The notes below the pieces were generated by a model, which did no database searches, was not told the origin of the DNA, and saw nothing but the letters and a program-made list of their open reading frames with translations. The position numbers and the translations under genes are program-made. A stretch of DNA of 64,000 bases. It comes from Anthoceros angustus (taxonomy: Eukaryota > Streptophyta > Anthocerotopsida > Anthocerotales > Anthocerotaceae). Below, in pieces: positions 20,086-30,708 of this stretch. Every line of letters begins with the position of its first letter. The first letter of the stretch is position 1. Where the stretch lies: positions 682,001 through 746,000 of the forward strand of contig MU008154.1 in assembly GCA_010909165.1 (NCBI GenBank), read 5' to 3'.

Positions 20086-21129
20086 TGATGGCAGCTTATA
20101 CATATACAGAAATGGAGACATCGTGTGTTACTTAGCTGTTTACGTCGATGATCTCATTCTCTCAGCAATAGCCAGGCTTACATTGACAAGATAACAGATC
20201 TCCTGGCCAAAAGGTTCAAAATGTCAAATCTAGGCCCACTTCAGAGTTGCCTTGGCATCCATATTCAAAGGAATCGACTTACCAAGGTCATAACTTTGAC
20301 ACAACCTAGATATTTGCTGGACAGTGCTGAACAGTTTGGCCTCAAGGACGCCAAAGTTGCAGCCACACCTCTTCCTAGTGGCTTGAAGCTCAGCAAGAGC
20401 ATGTCACATGTCACACAGGCCGACAAAGATCAGATGGTTAACGTCCCATATAGACAAGGAGTTGGAAAACTCATATATGCTACGAACACAACCAGACCTG
20501 AGGTAGCCTATGCTACTAGTATCTTGTCCCAATACTTGGAAAATCCTGGACAGGAACATTGGAGCTGTGTTAAACGAGTATTCAGGTACCTAAAAGGGAT
20601 TGCACACAAAGGTATAAAGTACTCTTACCAATTAGGAGCACCTCTGGACTTGGAAGTTTACACAGACTCTGACTATGCCGGAGATATGGATATGTTTCAG
20701 GCTATGTGGTTGGTGTTGTAGGAGGACCCATATCTGGTCCGGCAAGAAACAGCCAACAATGGCTCTGTCCAGCACCGAGGCAGAATATTGATGTTGATAG
20801 CAGCAGCCAAAGAAGTAGTTTGGTGTAAGCTGTTGTTCTCAGAGCTAGGGATTGACCTTCCAACCTGCACAATAATAAACACTGACAACCAAGGATCGAT
20901 GGCCCTTGCTAAAAATCCCGTCTTCCATTCAAGGACTAAGCATGTGGAAGTAGACTATCATTACATCCGGGAGTTAGTAGTAGCAGGGACAATCAGACTT
21001 CAATATGTTCCAACACAGGACAATCCAGCAGATGTCCTAACAAAAGCACTTGGACGTGAACTACATGAGAAGCATGTGAAAGGTTTAGGACTAGGAGAAT
21101 CAAGTACTTTCCTAGCTAATCCCACCTAA
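20086..21129 (+). pseudogene. Copia 2 reverse transcriptase second half and RNase H
   Basis: The right part of RT resumes at the insertion edge with GDIVCYLAVYVDDLIL (YVDD at 20141-20152). A frameshift lies at about 20165, then the ORF 20221-20721 has CLGIHIQRN, TQPRYLLDSAEQ and TDSDYAGD. A deletion near 20695 and stops near 20790 break RNase H. The ORF 20788-21129 carries DNQGSMALAKNPVF, KHVEVDYHYIREL and DVLTKALGREL, ending FLANPT and TAA at 21127-21129. Confidence 0.88.
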
Positions 21130-21150
21130 TCCCTTAGTGCCACTGCTGCC

Positions 21151-22246
21151 TTAGCCCCAGCTAGGATTCTGATTGTCTGTCTCCGAAGAAGGCTCCTCTC
21201 GAGTGTCATTCGAATCGTAGTCTGTCAAGGTGTGAAATGGAATCGGAGTAGCCTGAGGACATGTAGTCCTCAGGGGGAACTTTTCTCTCCACCAACTTGC
21301 TCAGAGACATCTGGACATGCGAATGATAATGTTCGACAAAGTGGGAGCTAATTGGCAAACAATGGAGAATGGTCAGTGGGCTTACGATAATAGCTAATGA
21401 CATGGTAAAGGAACTCTCCGCAATTGCATACTTGGGTTCTCTTCATGACTTACCAGTTTTGCGGCAGCGATACCATAGGGGGGAGTTTGGACAGGCAATC
21501 GACCCCAACGTCACAATTGTGGTGTCTCCGATGAGGCTCCCGTGAGGGAACTTCACTGACAGGTCAGGTTTCTTCTCTCCTTTCTCATACATGGCAACGG
21601 GACCAGAAAAGGAATAATCTGGCAATGGCTGGGGGACAAAAGACACATGATTAGTATATGCAGCAGCGCTCGGCCTGGAAGAAAAACCCATGTTTGATGC
21701 GAGCGCCCGAGCAGCCGCAGAGAGCGAAAGAGACGCCGCCTCCACCTTCCTTCCAAGAGCAGCAGCAGCCGTAGATGATGCCTCCACTTTCCTTGCAACT
21801 AACACAGCCCTTGTTGTGCCCCGAGGGCGGCCACGACCTCTCTTAATTGGTGTTGAGCTTGATGGCGCCTCAATCTTTCTTGCAGACAAGGCAGTTGTCC
21901 TAGAAATCTTCTTTCCGACAGAGCGGCCCTTGCTATCTCTCAGGTAACGGCGAGCGGCCCTCACCTCCTTAGAGGAAGAAGACATGTTGATCAGCTTACA
22001 TTCAAGCAGCTCTCTAACAAGGATGCTGAGTGTAAAAAGGGTGAACAACGTTATCACGCACCTGGTCTTTAATGGCTTTTGGGCTGCGTGGTCCATTAAG
22101 TGCCGAGCGTAAGAGTTTTAGGGCATAACGCAGGTAGAAACGAGGCACTCACAGCTGAGAGTTGGCATTGGCATCTGAGCTGGAGCGAAGGACTGGAGCT
22201 AGTAGTCAGACTGTGAAATAAATCTCCCGAAATGATCAACAAGTGG
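21151..22246 (-). pseudogene. AT-hook ORF antisense to copia 2 pol
   Basis: The ORF on the minus strand is related to the antisense ORF of copia 1. Its main open part (22096 to 21443) has a hydrophobic segment (VITLFTLFTLSILV), MSSSSKEVRAARR (Met at 21985), an AT-hook core KRGRGRPRG (21820-21844), a further basic Ala-rich region (ALGRKVEAASLSLSAAARAL) and the shared motif NSPLWYRC. A consensus splice donor (gtaagt, 21448-21453) follows. An acidic C-terminal piece ending NQNPSWG reaches a stop at 21151-21153, 21 bp from the pol stop. Upstream, a frame slip near 22096 separates the first residues, which start beside the 3' LTR. An AT-hook binds the minor groove of AT-rich DNA; the product may be nuclear. 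Otherwise the family is unknown to me. Confidence 0.6.
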
Positions 22247-22249
22247 GAG
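22238..22249 (+). other. Polypurine tract of copia 2
   Basis: The sequence aacaagtgggag lies immediately before the 3' LTR and equals the copia 1 tract in all but the first bases. Confidence 0.75.
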
Positions 22250-22510
22250 TGAAGAAGTATAGTGTGTTGAGCATTTACGTGAATCAGGTTGCAATAATCA
22301 ACATACGTAATCATAAGGGTAGCTGAAAATAAATGTTAGTAAGTACTTGTTCATTAGGGTTGTGTCTCATGGCGAACCGTCATGTCGTTTTAAGTTCTAG
22401 TTTAAGTAATGTCTTTTCATAATAAGCATTTAAGCCTTTTTCTTGATATACAATGATATATGTAATTACTAAATGAGTAATTGATCTACACTTATTCCTC
22501 TAATTTGTTA
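22250..22510 (+). repeat. 3' LTR of copia 2
   Basis: It begins TGAAGAAGTATAG and aligns with the copia 1 LTR read in the same sense: shared blocks include a ttcattagggtt-like stretch, aagtctagtttaagt-like text, tgtcttttc, gatatacaatg and taattgatc. It ends taatttgtta (copia 1 ends aaattgtca), so the final CA is mutated or the end is a base or two away. Confidence 0.75.
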
Positions 22511-23130
22511 GATGCTTTCTTCGCGAAGTCCTTAATGAACCTCCTATAGTATCCTACCAAACCTATGAAAGCACACACCTGCTTCATGAATTGCCGCAAG
22601 AAATGTCGAAATATGGTATTCACCACTTGTTGAAAAGTAGCTGGGGCGTTGCACAACGCCAAAGGCAGCTTTGAGTAAGCATAAGTGCCCCAATCTGTCG
22701 TGAATGTGGTCTTGTCCTAATCCTCCTTCCTTAGCGAAATTTGATTGTAGCCTGAGTAACCATCGAGAAAGCTATACATCTCATGTCCAACACACTTTCC
22801 ATGAAAGGCAAGGGGTGGTGGTCCTTCTTCGTCACTTTGTTGAGGTTCCTGAAGTCTTGACACAGCCATACCTCTCCTTGCTACTTTTTGGGTACAATTA
22901 CGATCGGGGCTACCCACTCACTGGTAAGCAGAGGGTAGATCACTTTGGCCTCCAAGTACTGGCCTAGCTAGTTCTTGACCACCATAGAATACTTGGGTTT
23001 ATCCTATACTTTGATTCATCGGGATATTGCCTTCTTTCAAATCGATTCGATGTATCCCCAATTCTTCCAGGATTCCTGTCATGTCAGTAATCTTGAAGGC
23101 AAACACATCGACATATTCAAATAGGGACTT
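22511..23130 (-). pseudogene. Ty3/gypsy reverse transcriptase fragment C
   Basis: The minus strand reads, in several frames, YPLLTSEWVAPIVIVPKK, CQDFRNLNKVTKKDHHPLPF, MYSFLDGYSGYNQI, KTTFTTDWGTYAYSKLPL, NAPATFQQVVNTIF and then AFIGLVGYYRRFIKDFAKKA. These are the fingers and palm of gypsy RT in order. The piece holding YxDD is deleted, because the thumb-proximal segment follows directly after ATFQQVVNTIF. Stops are scattered. It begins directly at the edge of the copia 2 LTR. A second copy is at 33208-33760 in block X', and a third small piece at 31432-31628. Confidence 0.8.
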
Positions 23131-23212
23131 AGTAATTAAAGGATGATTCGATAAATAGGTAAATAGGTAAGTAATAGATAGGTAACTTGGGGGCCGGGGA
23201 GGGGGTAAGGTT

Positions 23213-23580
23213 TTGAGATTAAGTCCAATAGAAATCTCGGGGTATGGGGTGAGCTCGGGTAGTGATCGAGCTTATCATGGACCCTCGTTGAGGTGGTAGA
23301 AATAAAACCCAAGTTGGTGTACGCCTATCTACAATTAGAAGCTGTCGTAAAGGAGGATTCGGGAGATGAGGCGAATAGGAAGGTAGCCTCGGAAAGGGAA
23401 AGCCTATGATCGGGATTTTTCCGATGAAGGATGTGGAATAGTGTAAGTAGCGTGTGGAGGAACTTACGATCCGTATGCTATAGAGGATTTAGAGCTGGAA
23501 CCCTGCAAGGTAGTCAAGATTGCTAGGTACTTAGGAGCAATAGAGAAGGAGGAATTCCATAAACTGCTTCTATTTATCTA
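23213..23580 (+). pseudogene. Frameshifted copy of the 128-aa ORF in block X
   Basis: Same sequence as the intact ORF at 33833-34219 but with several small indels (for example around 23245, 23390 and 23460), so no long frame is open. See the entry at 33833. Confidence 0.6.
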
Positions 23581-23649
23581 GCTCATTGGAGTCGGGCGTA
23601 TATAGCTGATTTATCTATTTTCTCGAGGATTTTTCCCTTTCTTTGGTTG

Positions 23650-23815
23650 TACCCCGTGGGGTAGGCTGATACCTACAATGGTAGGTAGGATGCCTACGGT
23701 GGTAGGCTAGCAGTCTATCATGGTAGGTCCTCACCCTACGGTGGTAGGTGTTGGCTTATAGTGGTAGGTTGCTTACCTACCACAGTAGGCAAACTGCCTA
23801 CCAGCCACCTATGAT
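23650..23815. repeat. GGTAG/CTACC palindromic minisatellite
   Basis: About eight degenerate units of 17-22 bp, of the type gcctacggtggtaggc, alternate between cctac and ggtag so that neighbouring units can form hairpins. A shorter copy lies at 34285-34365 and a related cluster at 16114-16152. Confidence 0.7.
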
Positions 23816-24107
23816 ACCTATTCCCGGTGCTGAAAGGCTGTCTCTACCCATTTTCCTTTCCCAGAATTCCCTTTTCCTTCTCCTTGCGCTATTCTACAAC
23901 TCCAGCTTCAAAAAGGACCAAAAAGTTCCAACATGATTCTTCAATGCCATTCCTAACTGAAAAAAAGTTGGACCTGTTCAAAAATGAACTAACTTGAACC
24001 AGTGGGGAGGGGATTTTATACAAATATATAAAATCCCCTACGATGTTATTGATTTATTAAATAAAATAATAAGGTATATCTATTGTGTACTACCAAAGTG
24101 ACGAGCA

Positions 24108-25600
24108 CTACATAAGGTTTCGTCTGCGGGATGAAGCGCTTCGCTGTGGAGCTTGGGTGGAAGTTTTACAAGCAAGTCTTAGCGCTTGGATGGGAGAGCT
24201 AGAAATGGTTTTGTGTGGAGTGTTGTTGTCGTAGCCAGCGGCATGGATGGCTAGCATTCCGGCTTCTACTCTGTCGTAAATAAAGAGTACCATCTCGTCT
24301 AAGGTGGCCTGCGAGTTGTCAAGGACGGCGGGCTGCTTGGACCTAACACGGTGTTGAGAGGAAGAGATCGTTATCATGCTCTACGAGTAAATTAACAAGA
24401 CCAAAGAGCATGTTGAGAAAAATAGAGCATTGCGAGGTTCCACTTGCGAGTGAAATGGCAAGACCCAAGGCATTGTGTTGAACACGATAATTTTTGAAGG
24501 GGGTTAATAATCTCGAAGGGGGTTTTCCGCAAATAATCTCTGAAGGGGGTTTTTGATGGGCCCTAAAATGCTTTTGAAGGCATTCGAAAAATTCAAAAAG
24601 GGTGTCACCCAAAAAAGTTACTACTTTCCATCTAGCAATGTTTTGGCCAATGGTGGTCGCAAACCCAACCTAGGGAAATAATGCAAAGTAGGAACGGTGG
24701 AGGAAGGCCGCTCACGCCGGCAAGAACGATCAGAACTCGCTTTTGGGATGGAAATGTGGTTTTGTTATGACACCACAAAAGCCACGTGGTATTTCCAACA
24801 CGTAAACATCAAGAACGGACTTACAACATTAACTCGGGACCCCGAAAACGAGATTTCGCCACTCATCCCCGTAGTTCAATCCATCGTCATCACTTGGTCC
24901 AAATTTTCTCCTCCATTGTCATCACTATCTTCAGACACTTTCACTCGCAGTTGTATGAAGCCACGCAACTCGCAGCTTATCCCTTATCGCTTTTGTCCAC
25001 CGTGACATGATGTTTCCGTATGCTCAACACAAACCCATAATAGATGACTGCTTTATCTACAAATACCTCAGTATGTTTTTAGGTAATGGATCTTATTCCC
25101 TTTTTCCTAAGATTGGACCGATGGGTTACCACCTGACTATGTGTTCTCGCACATATCTCCCTTCATACGCATCTATGTGCTCGGTCCGATACTAGTGGAT
25201 AAGAAAGTGAGGTCGTGGTGCTTAGCTTCAATGACCTCCCCAATCCGTAATGCTATGCATGTCCGTATTGCACGGCACCGCCGTAAACATCCTCTCGGAT
25301 TGCTATGTCCCCATTCATCCGTGCCATTTCCGCAGCTTGCCTTCCCGCATTTTGATATGCCCCCAAATACATATCACGCGTGGAGGTCCTCAATAATGCC
25401 TCATCTAGCAAAGCTTCATCCGCACTTGAAGTGGTCAGGTATGATCCACTGCACGTGAAAACCACTTCCAAGGACGTGTAGCACTAGCCCAATGTTATTC
25501 TCCACAACGATAGCAATCTCCTTCCGTCCAACAAAGGCTTCCCACCACTTATACTCTTCAATACCACCTATGGATGCAAATCTTTTAACCCTTCCCGCAA
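24108..25600. other. Unassigned part of block X
   Basis: Minus-strand ORFs (24108-24377, 24343-24612, 25253-25471) are the most gene-like. Two recur in X' in altered form; for example the segment SADEALLDEALL ... EMARMNGDI is shared by 25253-25471 and 35018-35266. I recognise no domain. Around 24500-24560 the phrase gaagggggttt recurs three times. Confidence 0.35.
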
Positions 25601-25659
25601 ATGGGCCACACCTTCCATCGGTGATAGGATACCCGCTGCCCTTCTTGTCCCCCTAGCTT

Positions 25660-26010
25660 CACCCAGATGCACCGTAGGATGGCAGGAGGCGCCCGACCGC
25701 GCCTCCCCAAGATGCCGCGCCATGGGCCACGGCCGCCCCTAGCACACCTGCGCCCGGCCCGCCTCCCTAACACCCCATGGGCCGGCCGGCCGCCCAACAC
25801 GCCGCCTGGCGGGCGGCCGGCCTCCTAGCACACGCCACGGCCCCCAGCACCGCCCATGGCCGGGCCGGCCTCCCTAGCACACTGCCATGCGCCACGGCCG
25901 CACGCCGCCACGCCGGCGCGCCCCCACCAACACGCCATGTTTGCCCATGGCCCGGCGCCTCCCTAGCACACACTGCCTACCCATGGGCGCGGCCGGCCCT
26001 CCTCCTAGGC
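25660..26010. repeat. GC-rich minisatellite with cccatggg palindromes
   Basis: Degenerate units of about 35-45 bp of the type ccctaacaccgcccatgggc plus ggccggc fill 350 bp. Many units contain the palindrome gcccatgggc. The copy in X' (35490-35845) has a different number and order of units. ORFs in all frames are by-products of composition. Confidence 0.75.
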
Positions 26011-26044
26011 TGTCTTCAAAAATAAATATTTAGCGCCTCAAGAG

Positions 26045-26130
26045 TAATTCAACCATGGATTGTTGGTCTAGTGTTTGGGAAATAAGTGTAGTAACGAATA
26101 GGTTTCGTGTTCAAACCTCGTGCCTCCTCA
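26045..26130 (+). repeat. tRNA-derived SINE-like head
   Basis: The segment carries tggtctagtgtttggg (A-box-like) and, about 40 bp on, gtgttcaaacctcgtgcc (B-box-like; compare ggttcaaatcc). This resembles the internal RNA polymerase III promoter of a tRNA-derived SINE. A matching copy is at 35878-35958. There is no clear poly(A) tail or target duplication, and it does not fold obviously as a tRNA, so this is tentative. Confidence 0.35.
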
Positions 26131-27365
26131 GTTCAATTTTGTTGATTTTAAGGATGCTTGCATGGGCGCATGGGCAACTAACTTTGTTCATTTTAAGGAC
26201 GGCATTGCCTTAAAGCCCAAGTGGTTGCATTGAGTGCCGAAGGTTGAAGACCACGATGGCGACCTTTTGGATGAGGGTCGCATGCTAGATGTCAGGTGGC
26301 GACACCGCTGGACCGGGCCCAAGAATGATACTATTGAAGACGAGCAAGCAATGGAGGAGAACGACAACTCGAGGCGGAGGATATGGACCGCCTAATATGG
26401 CGGTGGTACTTGACCCGGCCAAGGCATGGATGAGTCGCCGCACTCTTGAATGGCTATTGTCGATGACCACTTCCTCCTTCAGTTGTTTGTTGCAATGTTC
26501 TCACGACCACTTAAATGAGACTCCCGCTAGTACAAGATTGTTTTCTTGTGGTAGCGATATTATATTTATATTTGGTATTTTCTTTTGTGGTATCTTTGAA
26601 TTTCTTTCACGCTTATATTGGTCCATCTTAGTAACAAAATGGCAGCCCTCTATGCATTCTACTAAACGAACGGGCCCACACCCCATCGTGCTCAGCTCGG
26701 TGTAGACTTGAAAGTGCATCTTTATCAAAGATATGACCTCGTAAAGGGTGTGTGCATTATCAAAGTAGGGCACATATGTCGCTCTAGGTAAGGTGTTCTT
26801 CGTGACAAGGTGTCTCAAGGGGCCGCGATATCCCCCTTCAAAAATTATCGTGTTGTTGCTTCCACCTGTCACAATCATAGTGGTTGCGCAGTAGAGGGTG
26901 TCATTCATATGATGTGTCATTCATATGATATTTTGTTTCTTGAAGAAGAAGAAGAAGACTAGAAAGGTACAGAAAGAAGGCAACTATACACCTAGTTTCT
27001 ATGCAACTTTTATAATTTAACTCATTCTTGAGTGTCTCTTTGTCCTAGTTTCTTCCATACGATGTTGGTAGGATTCTACAACGCTTTTCTTGCATATTTC
27101 CACTCGCCAAAGGGTATAGCTTTACAACCATCTTGTGCAACTTCCCGCTTTTTCTCGAGAACCCAACATCGCCTCCGAATATTATTCTAGGCATCAAGAC
27201 TTTGTTTTCGCTTTCACATTGATCCGACACTGCTCACCATGAGGTTTCACAAAGCAGCCTATAAGAGGAAGCGATTGAGCATAGAATGCAGACATCGCTA
27301 GAATATTCGCCTTGAACTAGATTATGGTCACATATTTAAATTTCTATTGTGCATTTCATTCGTAT
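26131..27365. other. Unassigned part of block X with a Y-derived patch
   Basis: No recognisable gene. A patch at about 26536-26645 (cttgtggtagcgatattata ... taacaaaatggca) is Y sequence (compare 40545-40640) that replaces a different sequence found at 36380-36455 in X'. An ORF on the minus strand (26501-26920) spans this patch and is chimeric. A gaagaagaagaag tract is at 26942-26957. Confidence 0.4.
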
Positions 27366-27369
27366 AGCC

Positions 27370-27500
27370 TTGTGCCTCTCTTACAACAAGTGGGCGTAAG
27401 GCTTTTCATAGTAGCGGGCCCCGTAGGACTTTTTACAACAAGTGGCCCCGTAGGGCCTTTTACAATAGGCGGACCCATAGGGCTTTGGCTTGGGCCCAGC
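27370..27500. repeat. Tandem repeat of about 34 bp (gtagggcc...acaacaagtgg)
   Basis: About four units such as acaacaagtggccccgtagg gccttttt. Copy in X' at 37197-37330. Confidence 0.65.
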
Positions 27501-28039
27501 TCCAAGTGCACACCATACCACTTTCGTTCTCGCATTGCGGCGAATCAAGAAGAGCATCGTGTCAAGGAAGATATTATTGTGCCAAATGTCTAAGAAACAA
27601 AGTCTTGTAGGATTCTAGCGAGAGTATAGTCTTAGGATTGACTATGAGTGAAAGGTTGATGCGCAAACAAGTTTGCACACCAAAATCACAAAGAAGCCCT
27701 AAACACTCTAAATGTTTGTACACGCATGGATTGTGAGAATGACCTTCTTTAGGAAGGCTCAAAATTGGATAAAATTGAAAATCAATCGCTTTGTGCACAC
27801 GTAAACAAGACCTAAACTATTCAAAATGGTCTTTTAGTGCGGATTTTTAGCATGCAATTTGGGGTTTAGAAGTGGTGCAAAAGGTGGAGAAACCCCTTTC
27901 TACCCGACGCTATTACCGGTAGAAACCCATGGGAGTTAATGATATCGATCCCCGCTCCTTCTTGTCCCGGTGGTAACATTAACATCAAGGCGATGGCGCG
28001 TGCATTGAACTTGAGAATTTATGGTCTTGGTAATGACAT

Positions 28040-28275
28040 GGTAAAGGAACTCTCCGCAATTGCATACTTGGGTTCTCTTCATGACTTACCGTTTTGCAGC
28101 GATACCATAGGGGAGTTTGACAGCAATCGACCCCAACGTCACAATGTGGTGTCTCCGATGAGCTCCCGTGAGGGAACTTCACAGGTCAGTTTCTTCTCTC
28201 CTTTCTCATACATGGGACGGAAAGGAATAATCCAATGGGTGGGGACAAAAGACACATGATTAGTATATGCGCTGG
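28040..28275 (-). pseudogene. Copia 2 antisense-ORF fragment inside Y1
   Basis: Matches 21398-21690 with small deletions, including the PLWYRC exon end, the splice-donor region and the following hydrophobic-polar segment. Entered from Y at taatgacat and left at aaacccatg, each shared by both partners. Confidence 0.75.
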
Positions 28276-28809
28276 CGAAGAAAAACCCATGGAGTTAATG
28301 ATATCGATCTACTCCTTCTTGTCTGGTGGTAACACAATATCAAGGCGACGTTTCTTGCATTGAACTTGAGAATTTATGGTCTTGGTAATGACATTGTTGC
28401 ACCACTTGTGGCTGCAAAGGAGTTTCTCAATAGGCTAGAGGTCGATGTGGTCGTTGCTCGAGCCTTGGCTTGGAAAGGATGGTAGAGACCGCATGATTAT
28501 GACTTTTCACTCCATGGATGATCGCTGTTATGAAGGCTAGGTCTATGTTAGACGACTCGCTATATATCAATCGATCTTACACCATTGCAATGGAAGATTA
28601 AGAAGGAGAAGTTTGAGCTGCCTGCAAAGTCACTTTCTTTCATGGGGATGAATTTGTGGTGTTTAGCCCTCGCTCATGCATTTCATTAACATTATTGATT
28701 GATTGAAGATTATTTGTCTTGTTTGAATTTTACCTTTGCATTCGTAGACCATTTTACCGCAATCTATGTAGTTGCCATATTTCAATCCTATGACAAGATG
28801 TCCTTAGTG

Positions 28810-28931
28810 GACTTGAATAAATTTCTTCATCTTCTTCATCTTCTTCTTGTTGTTCTTGTTGTTGTTGTTCTTCTTCTCTTCTTCATCTTCTTCTTCTTCC
28901 TCTTTCTTCTTCTTCTTCTCTTCTTCTTCTT

Positions 28932-28963
<32 letters not shown>

Positions 28964-28970
28964 AAGTTAA
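28810..28970. repeat. TTC/CTT microsatellite
   Basis: A long ttc tract with gtt and atc interruptions. Equivalent tracts lie at 33000-33085, 38310-38475, 42505-42655, 46638-46795 and 47125-47182, and as gaa at 51715-51850. Always flanked by tccttagtggacttgaataa and ttaattgtatttagaaaac. ORFs rich in Phe/Leu or Lys/Glu here are by-products. Confidence 0.85.
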
Positions 28971-29103
28971 TTGTATTTAGAAAACTATGAAACTTCTTCA
29001 CCTCTAGGTATTGTATGTATACATGTTTAGTATAGTGATTATTTTTCACTAGCATAGTAAATAAAAATTATTTATTTAATTATTTATGTATGCTATTCTT
29101 TGC

Positions 29104-29520
29104 AACTTCACCCTTGTTGTGCCGGGCGCGACCTCTCTTAATTGGTGTTGAGCTTGATGCGCCTCAATCTTTTCTTGCGACAAGGCAGTTGTCCTAGTTT
29201 CTTCTTCTTTCAGCGGCCTTGCTATCTCTCGGGTAGCGGCCCTCACCTCCTTAGAGGAAGAAGACATGTTGATCACTTATTCAAGCAACTCTCTAACAAG
29301 GATCTGAGTGTAAAAGGGTGAACAACGTTATCACGCACCGTCTTTAATGGCTTTTGGGCTGCGTGGTCCATTAAGTGCCGTAAGAGTTTTAGGGCATAAC
29401 GCAGTAGAAACGAGGCACTCACGGTGAGAGTTGGCATTGGCATCGTGGGCGAAGGGGAGCTAGTAGTCGACTGTGAAATAAATCTCCAAATGATCAACAA
29501 GTGGGAGTGAAGAAGTATAG
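29104..29520 (-). pseudogene. Copia 2 AT-hook ORF and LTR-edge fragment inside Y1
   Basis: Matches about 21796-22262 of copia 2: part of the AT-hook ORF (the hook itself is damaged), MSSSSKEVRAA, the region reading HLMDHAAQKPLKT in frame, the polypurine tract caacaagtgggag and the first bases of the LTR. Unlike 22096 in copia 2, this copy reads continuously through the frame-slip position. Junctions are at ttgcaac and gtatagtg. About 70 bp of Y are repeated on either side. Confidence 0.75.
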
Positions 29521-29639
29521 TGATTATTTTTCACTAGCATAGTAAATAAAAATTATTTATGTATGCTATTCTTTGCAACAACAAAGAAACATACAACCAT
29601 ATTACATACATATCGGCCCTTCTTGTTTCCACCTTTAAA

Positions 29640-30323
29640 TTTGCATCTGACTAAATTGTGCTAACATGAAGTCTTGCGATATGCAATCTCGCATCACTTG
29701 ACCATGGTACACATCTAGCTCCGCATCCAAGACCTCTGACTATTATGGCGGAGGTCTCCTCCTCTTCCTATAACATGTGCCGCCACACTCCCATTTGGGG
29801 GTCGTTGGTTCGCTTGTATTATCATTCGCATATCAATTGCCTCAATGGTCATTGGTTTGCCATCAAGATCAAGTGGTTGTTTGGCTTAGTGGTTCACGAG
29901 CTCTGAAGAGAACCACAATAATAGAAGGTTGCAACAAAGTCGGCTCAAGTATCACAAAGTTAGAGACTTCAACTTAAACTGAGACAAGATCAAACAACAA
30001 AATCCAAATGTAAAATTGAAGTTCAAAACCGCCCAATCATATATCGACAAGCTAGGCACAAGTAACACTAAATATGCACAAGTTCCACTAAGTACTTAAG
30101 CATCTAACGCACACCAAAGTGTGTAGTTACAAACCTTGGAGGTTAAGTAGGGTATTCTTGCTACACGGTTAAAGTCGTCAACACTCCGAGCCCGCCGAGA
30201 ACCTCGTCCTTGGCCAGCATTCGTCCGCATTGGATGAGCACCGCCACGCCTTGCTTTTCTTTTATTGAGCTTGATCAAGTCATCAAGACTCAATTTTTCC
30301 TTAGCTGCAACGGTTCCATACAT
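29640..30323 (-). pseudogene. ALY/REF-like gene fragment, Y copy 1
   Basis: The minus-strand ORF 30096-30323 reads LSLDDLIKLNKRK near its start, like the N-terminal UAP56-binding motif of ALY/REF export factors, then a Gly/Arg-rich stretch and RIPYLTSK followed by a plausible splice donor (gtttgtaac). Downstream pieces of the C-terminal half (DGKPMTIEAIDMR region, 29800-29960) are present but broken by indels. See the cleaner copy at 42857-43590. Confidence 0.45.
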
Positions 30324-30500
30324 ATGGTGACCGCCAGTGGTCCTTTGCCTTAAGCTTGATCAAGTCATGCTTATTCTTTTATTGAGCTTGATCAAGTCAT
30401 CAAGACTCAATTGCCTTCCTTAGCGCGCGGTTTCATGCATGTGCCTTAAGCTTGATCAAGTCATCCACATTCTTTTATTGAGCTTGATCAAGTCAAGACT
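30255..30500. repeat. 120-bp tandem repeats containing the SLDDLIKLNK exon
   Basis: The segment tattgagcttgatcaagtca recurs two or three times, alternating with ccttaagcttgatcaagtca. On the minus strand each full unit encodes the same SLDDLIKLN stretch as the ALY/REF-like fragment. Copies lie at 39325-39700, 43530-43800, 48035-48300 and, inverted, 50620-50880. Confidence 0.75.
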
Positions 30501-30708
30501 TAGATGACCACAACGTTGTCTTAGGTCCTCGAGCAACTCATTATTGCTTGCGAGGAATTCATTATTGCTTGGATGTTTGTGCTCTATAATGTATTTAAAA
30601 TTGGTCAATATGGATTATTTTGTGAAAATATATTCAACCGTGGTGGTTGCTCAATATCCTAGGCAATTGTTAGGAGTTCTGAGGTGGAACCCATTGATGA
30701 GCATACGA

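Larger units (their letters stand above)
16169..22510 (+). mobile_element. Ty1/copia element 2, 5'-truncated, with nested insertion
   Basis: Copia 2 is a relative of copia 1 on the plus strand. Similarity begins at about 16169 inside the region before the integrase zinc finger (AFDHRKVSAYGSS), so LTR, gag and protease are missing. Integrase, RT and RNase H, the antisense ORF, the polypurine tract and a 3' LTR follow. RT is split by an LTR-like insertion (18145-20085). Several stops and frameshifts are present. Its 3' LTR is clearly related to that of copia 1 but well diverged, so it is a separate subfamily or an older copy. Confidence 0.88.
22546..27930. repeat. Block X, copy 1
   Basis: About 5.4 kb that recurs as block X' at 33208-37740. 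It contains, left to right: gypsy RT fragment C (minus), the 128-aa ORF region (plus), a GGTAG minisatellite, unassigned ORFs, a GC-rich minisatellite, a SINE-like stretch and a gtagggcc tandem repeat. Identity is high overall but broken by many 1-5 bp indels and by two larger deletions in X' that are filled with Y sequence. Confidence 0.8.

Noticed and set aside
25585-26025. Several overlapping Gly/Arg/Pro/Ala-rich ORFs
   Set aside because: By-products of the GC-rich minisatellite; present on both strands and in all frames.
26045-26130. Functional tRNA gene
   Set aside because: Boxes resemble a Pol III promoter, but I could not pair acceptor and anticodon stems, so I call it SINE-like only.
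27324-27593. Gly/Pro-repeat ORF (SGPVGPFTIGGPIG) in X
   Set aside because: Translation of the 34-bp gtagggcc tandem repeat; the X' copy reads in a different frame.
28699-28980. Phe/Leu-rich membrane-like ORF and, antisense, Lys/Glu-rich ORFs at each TTC tract
   Set aside because: Direct translation of a trinucleotide microsatellite. Length and frame differ in every Y copy.
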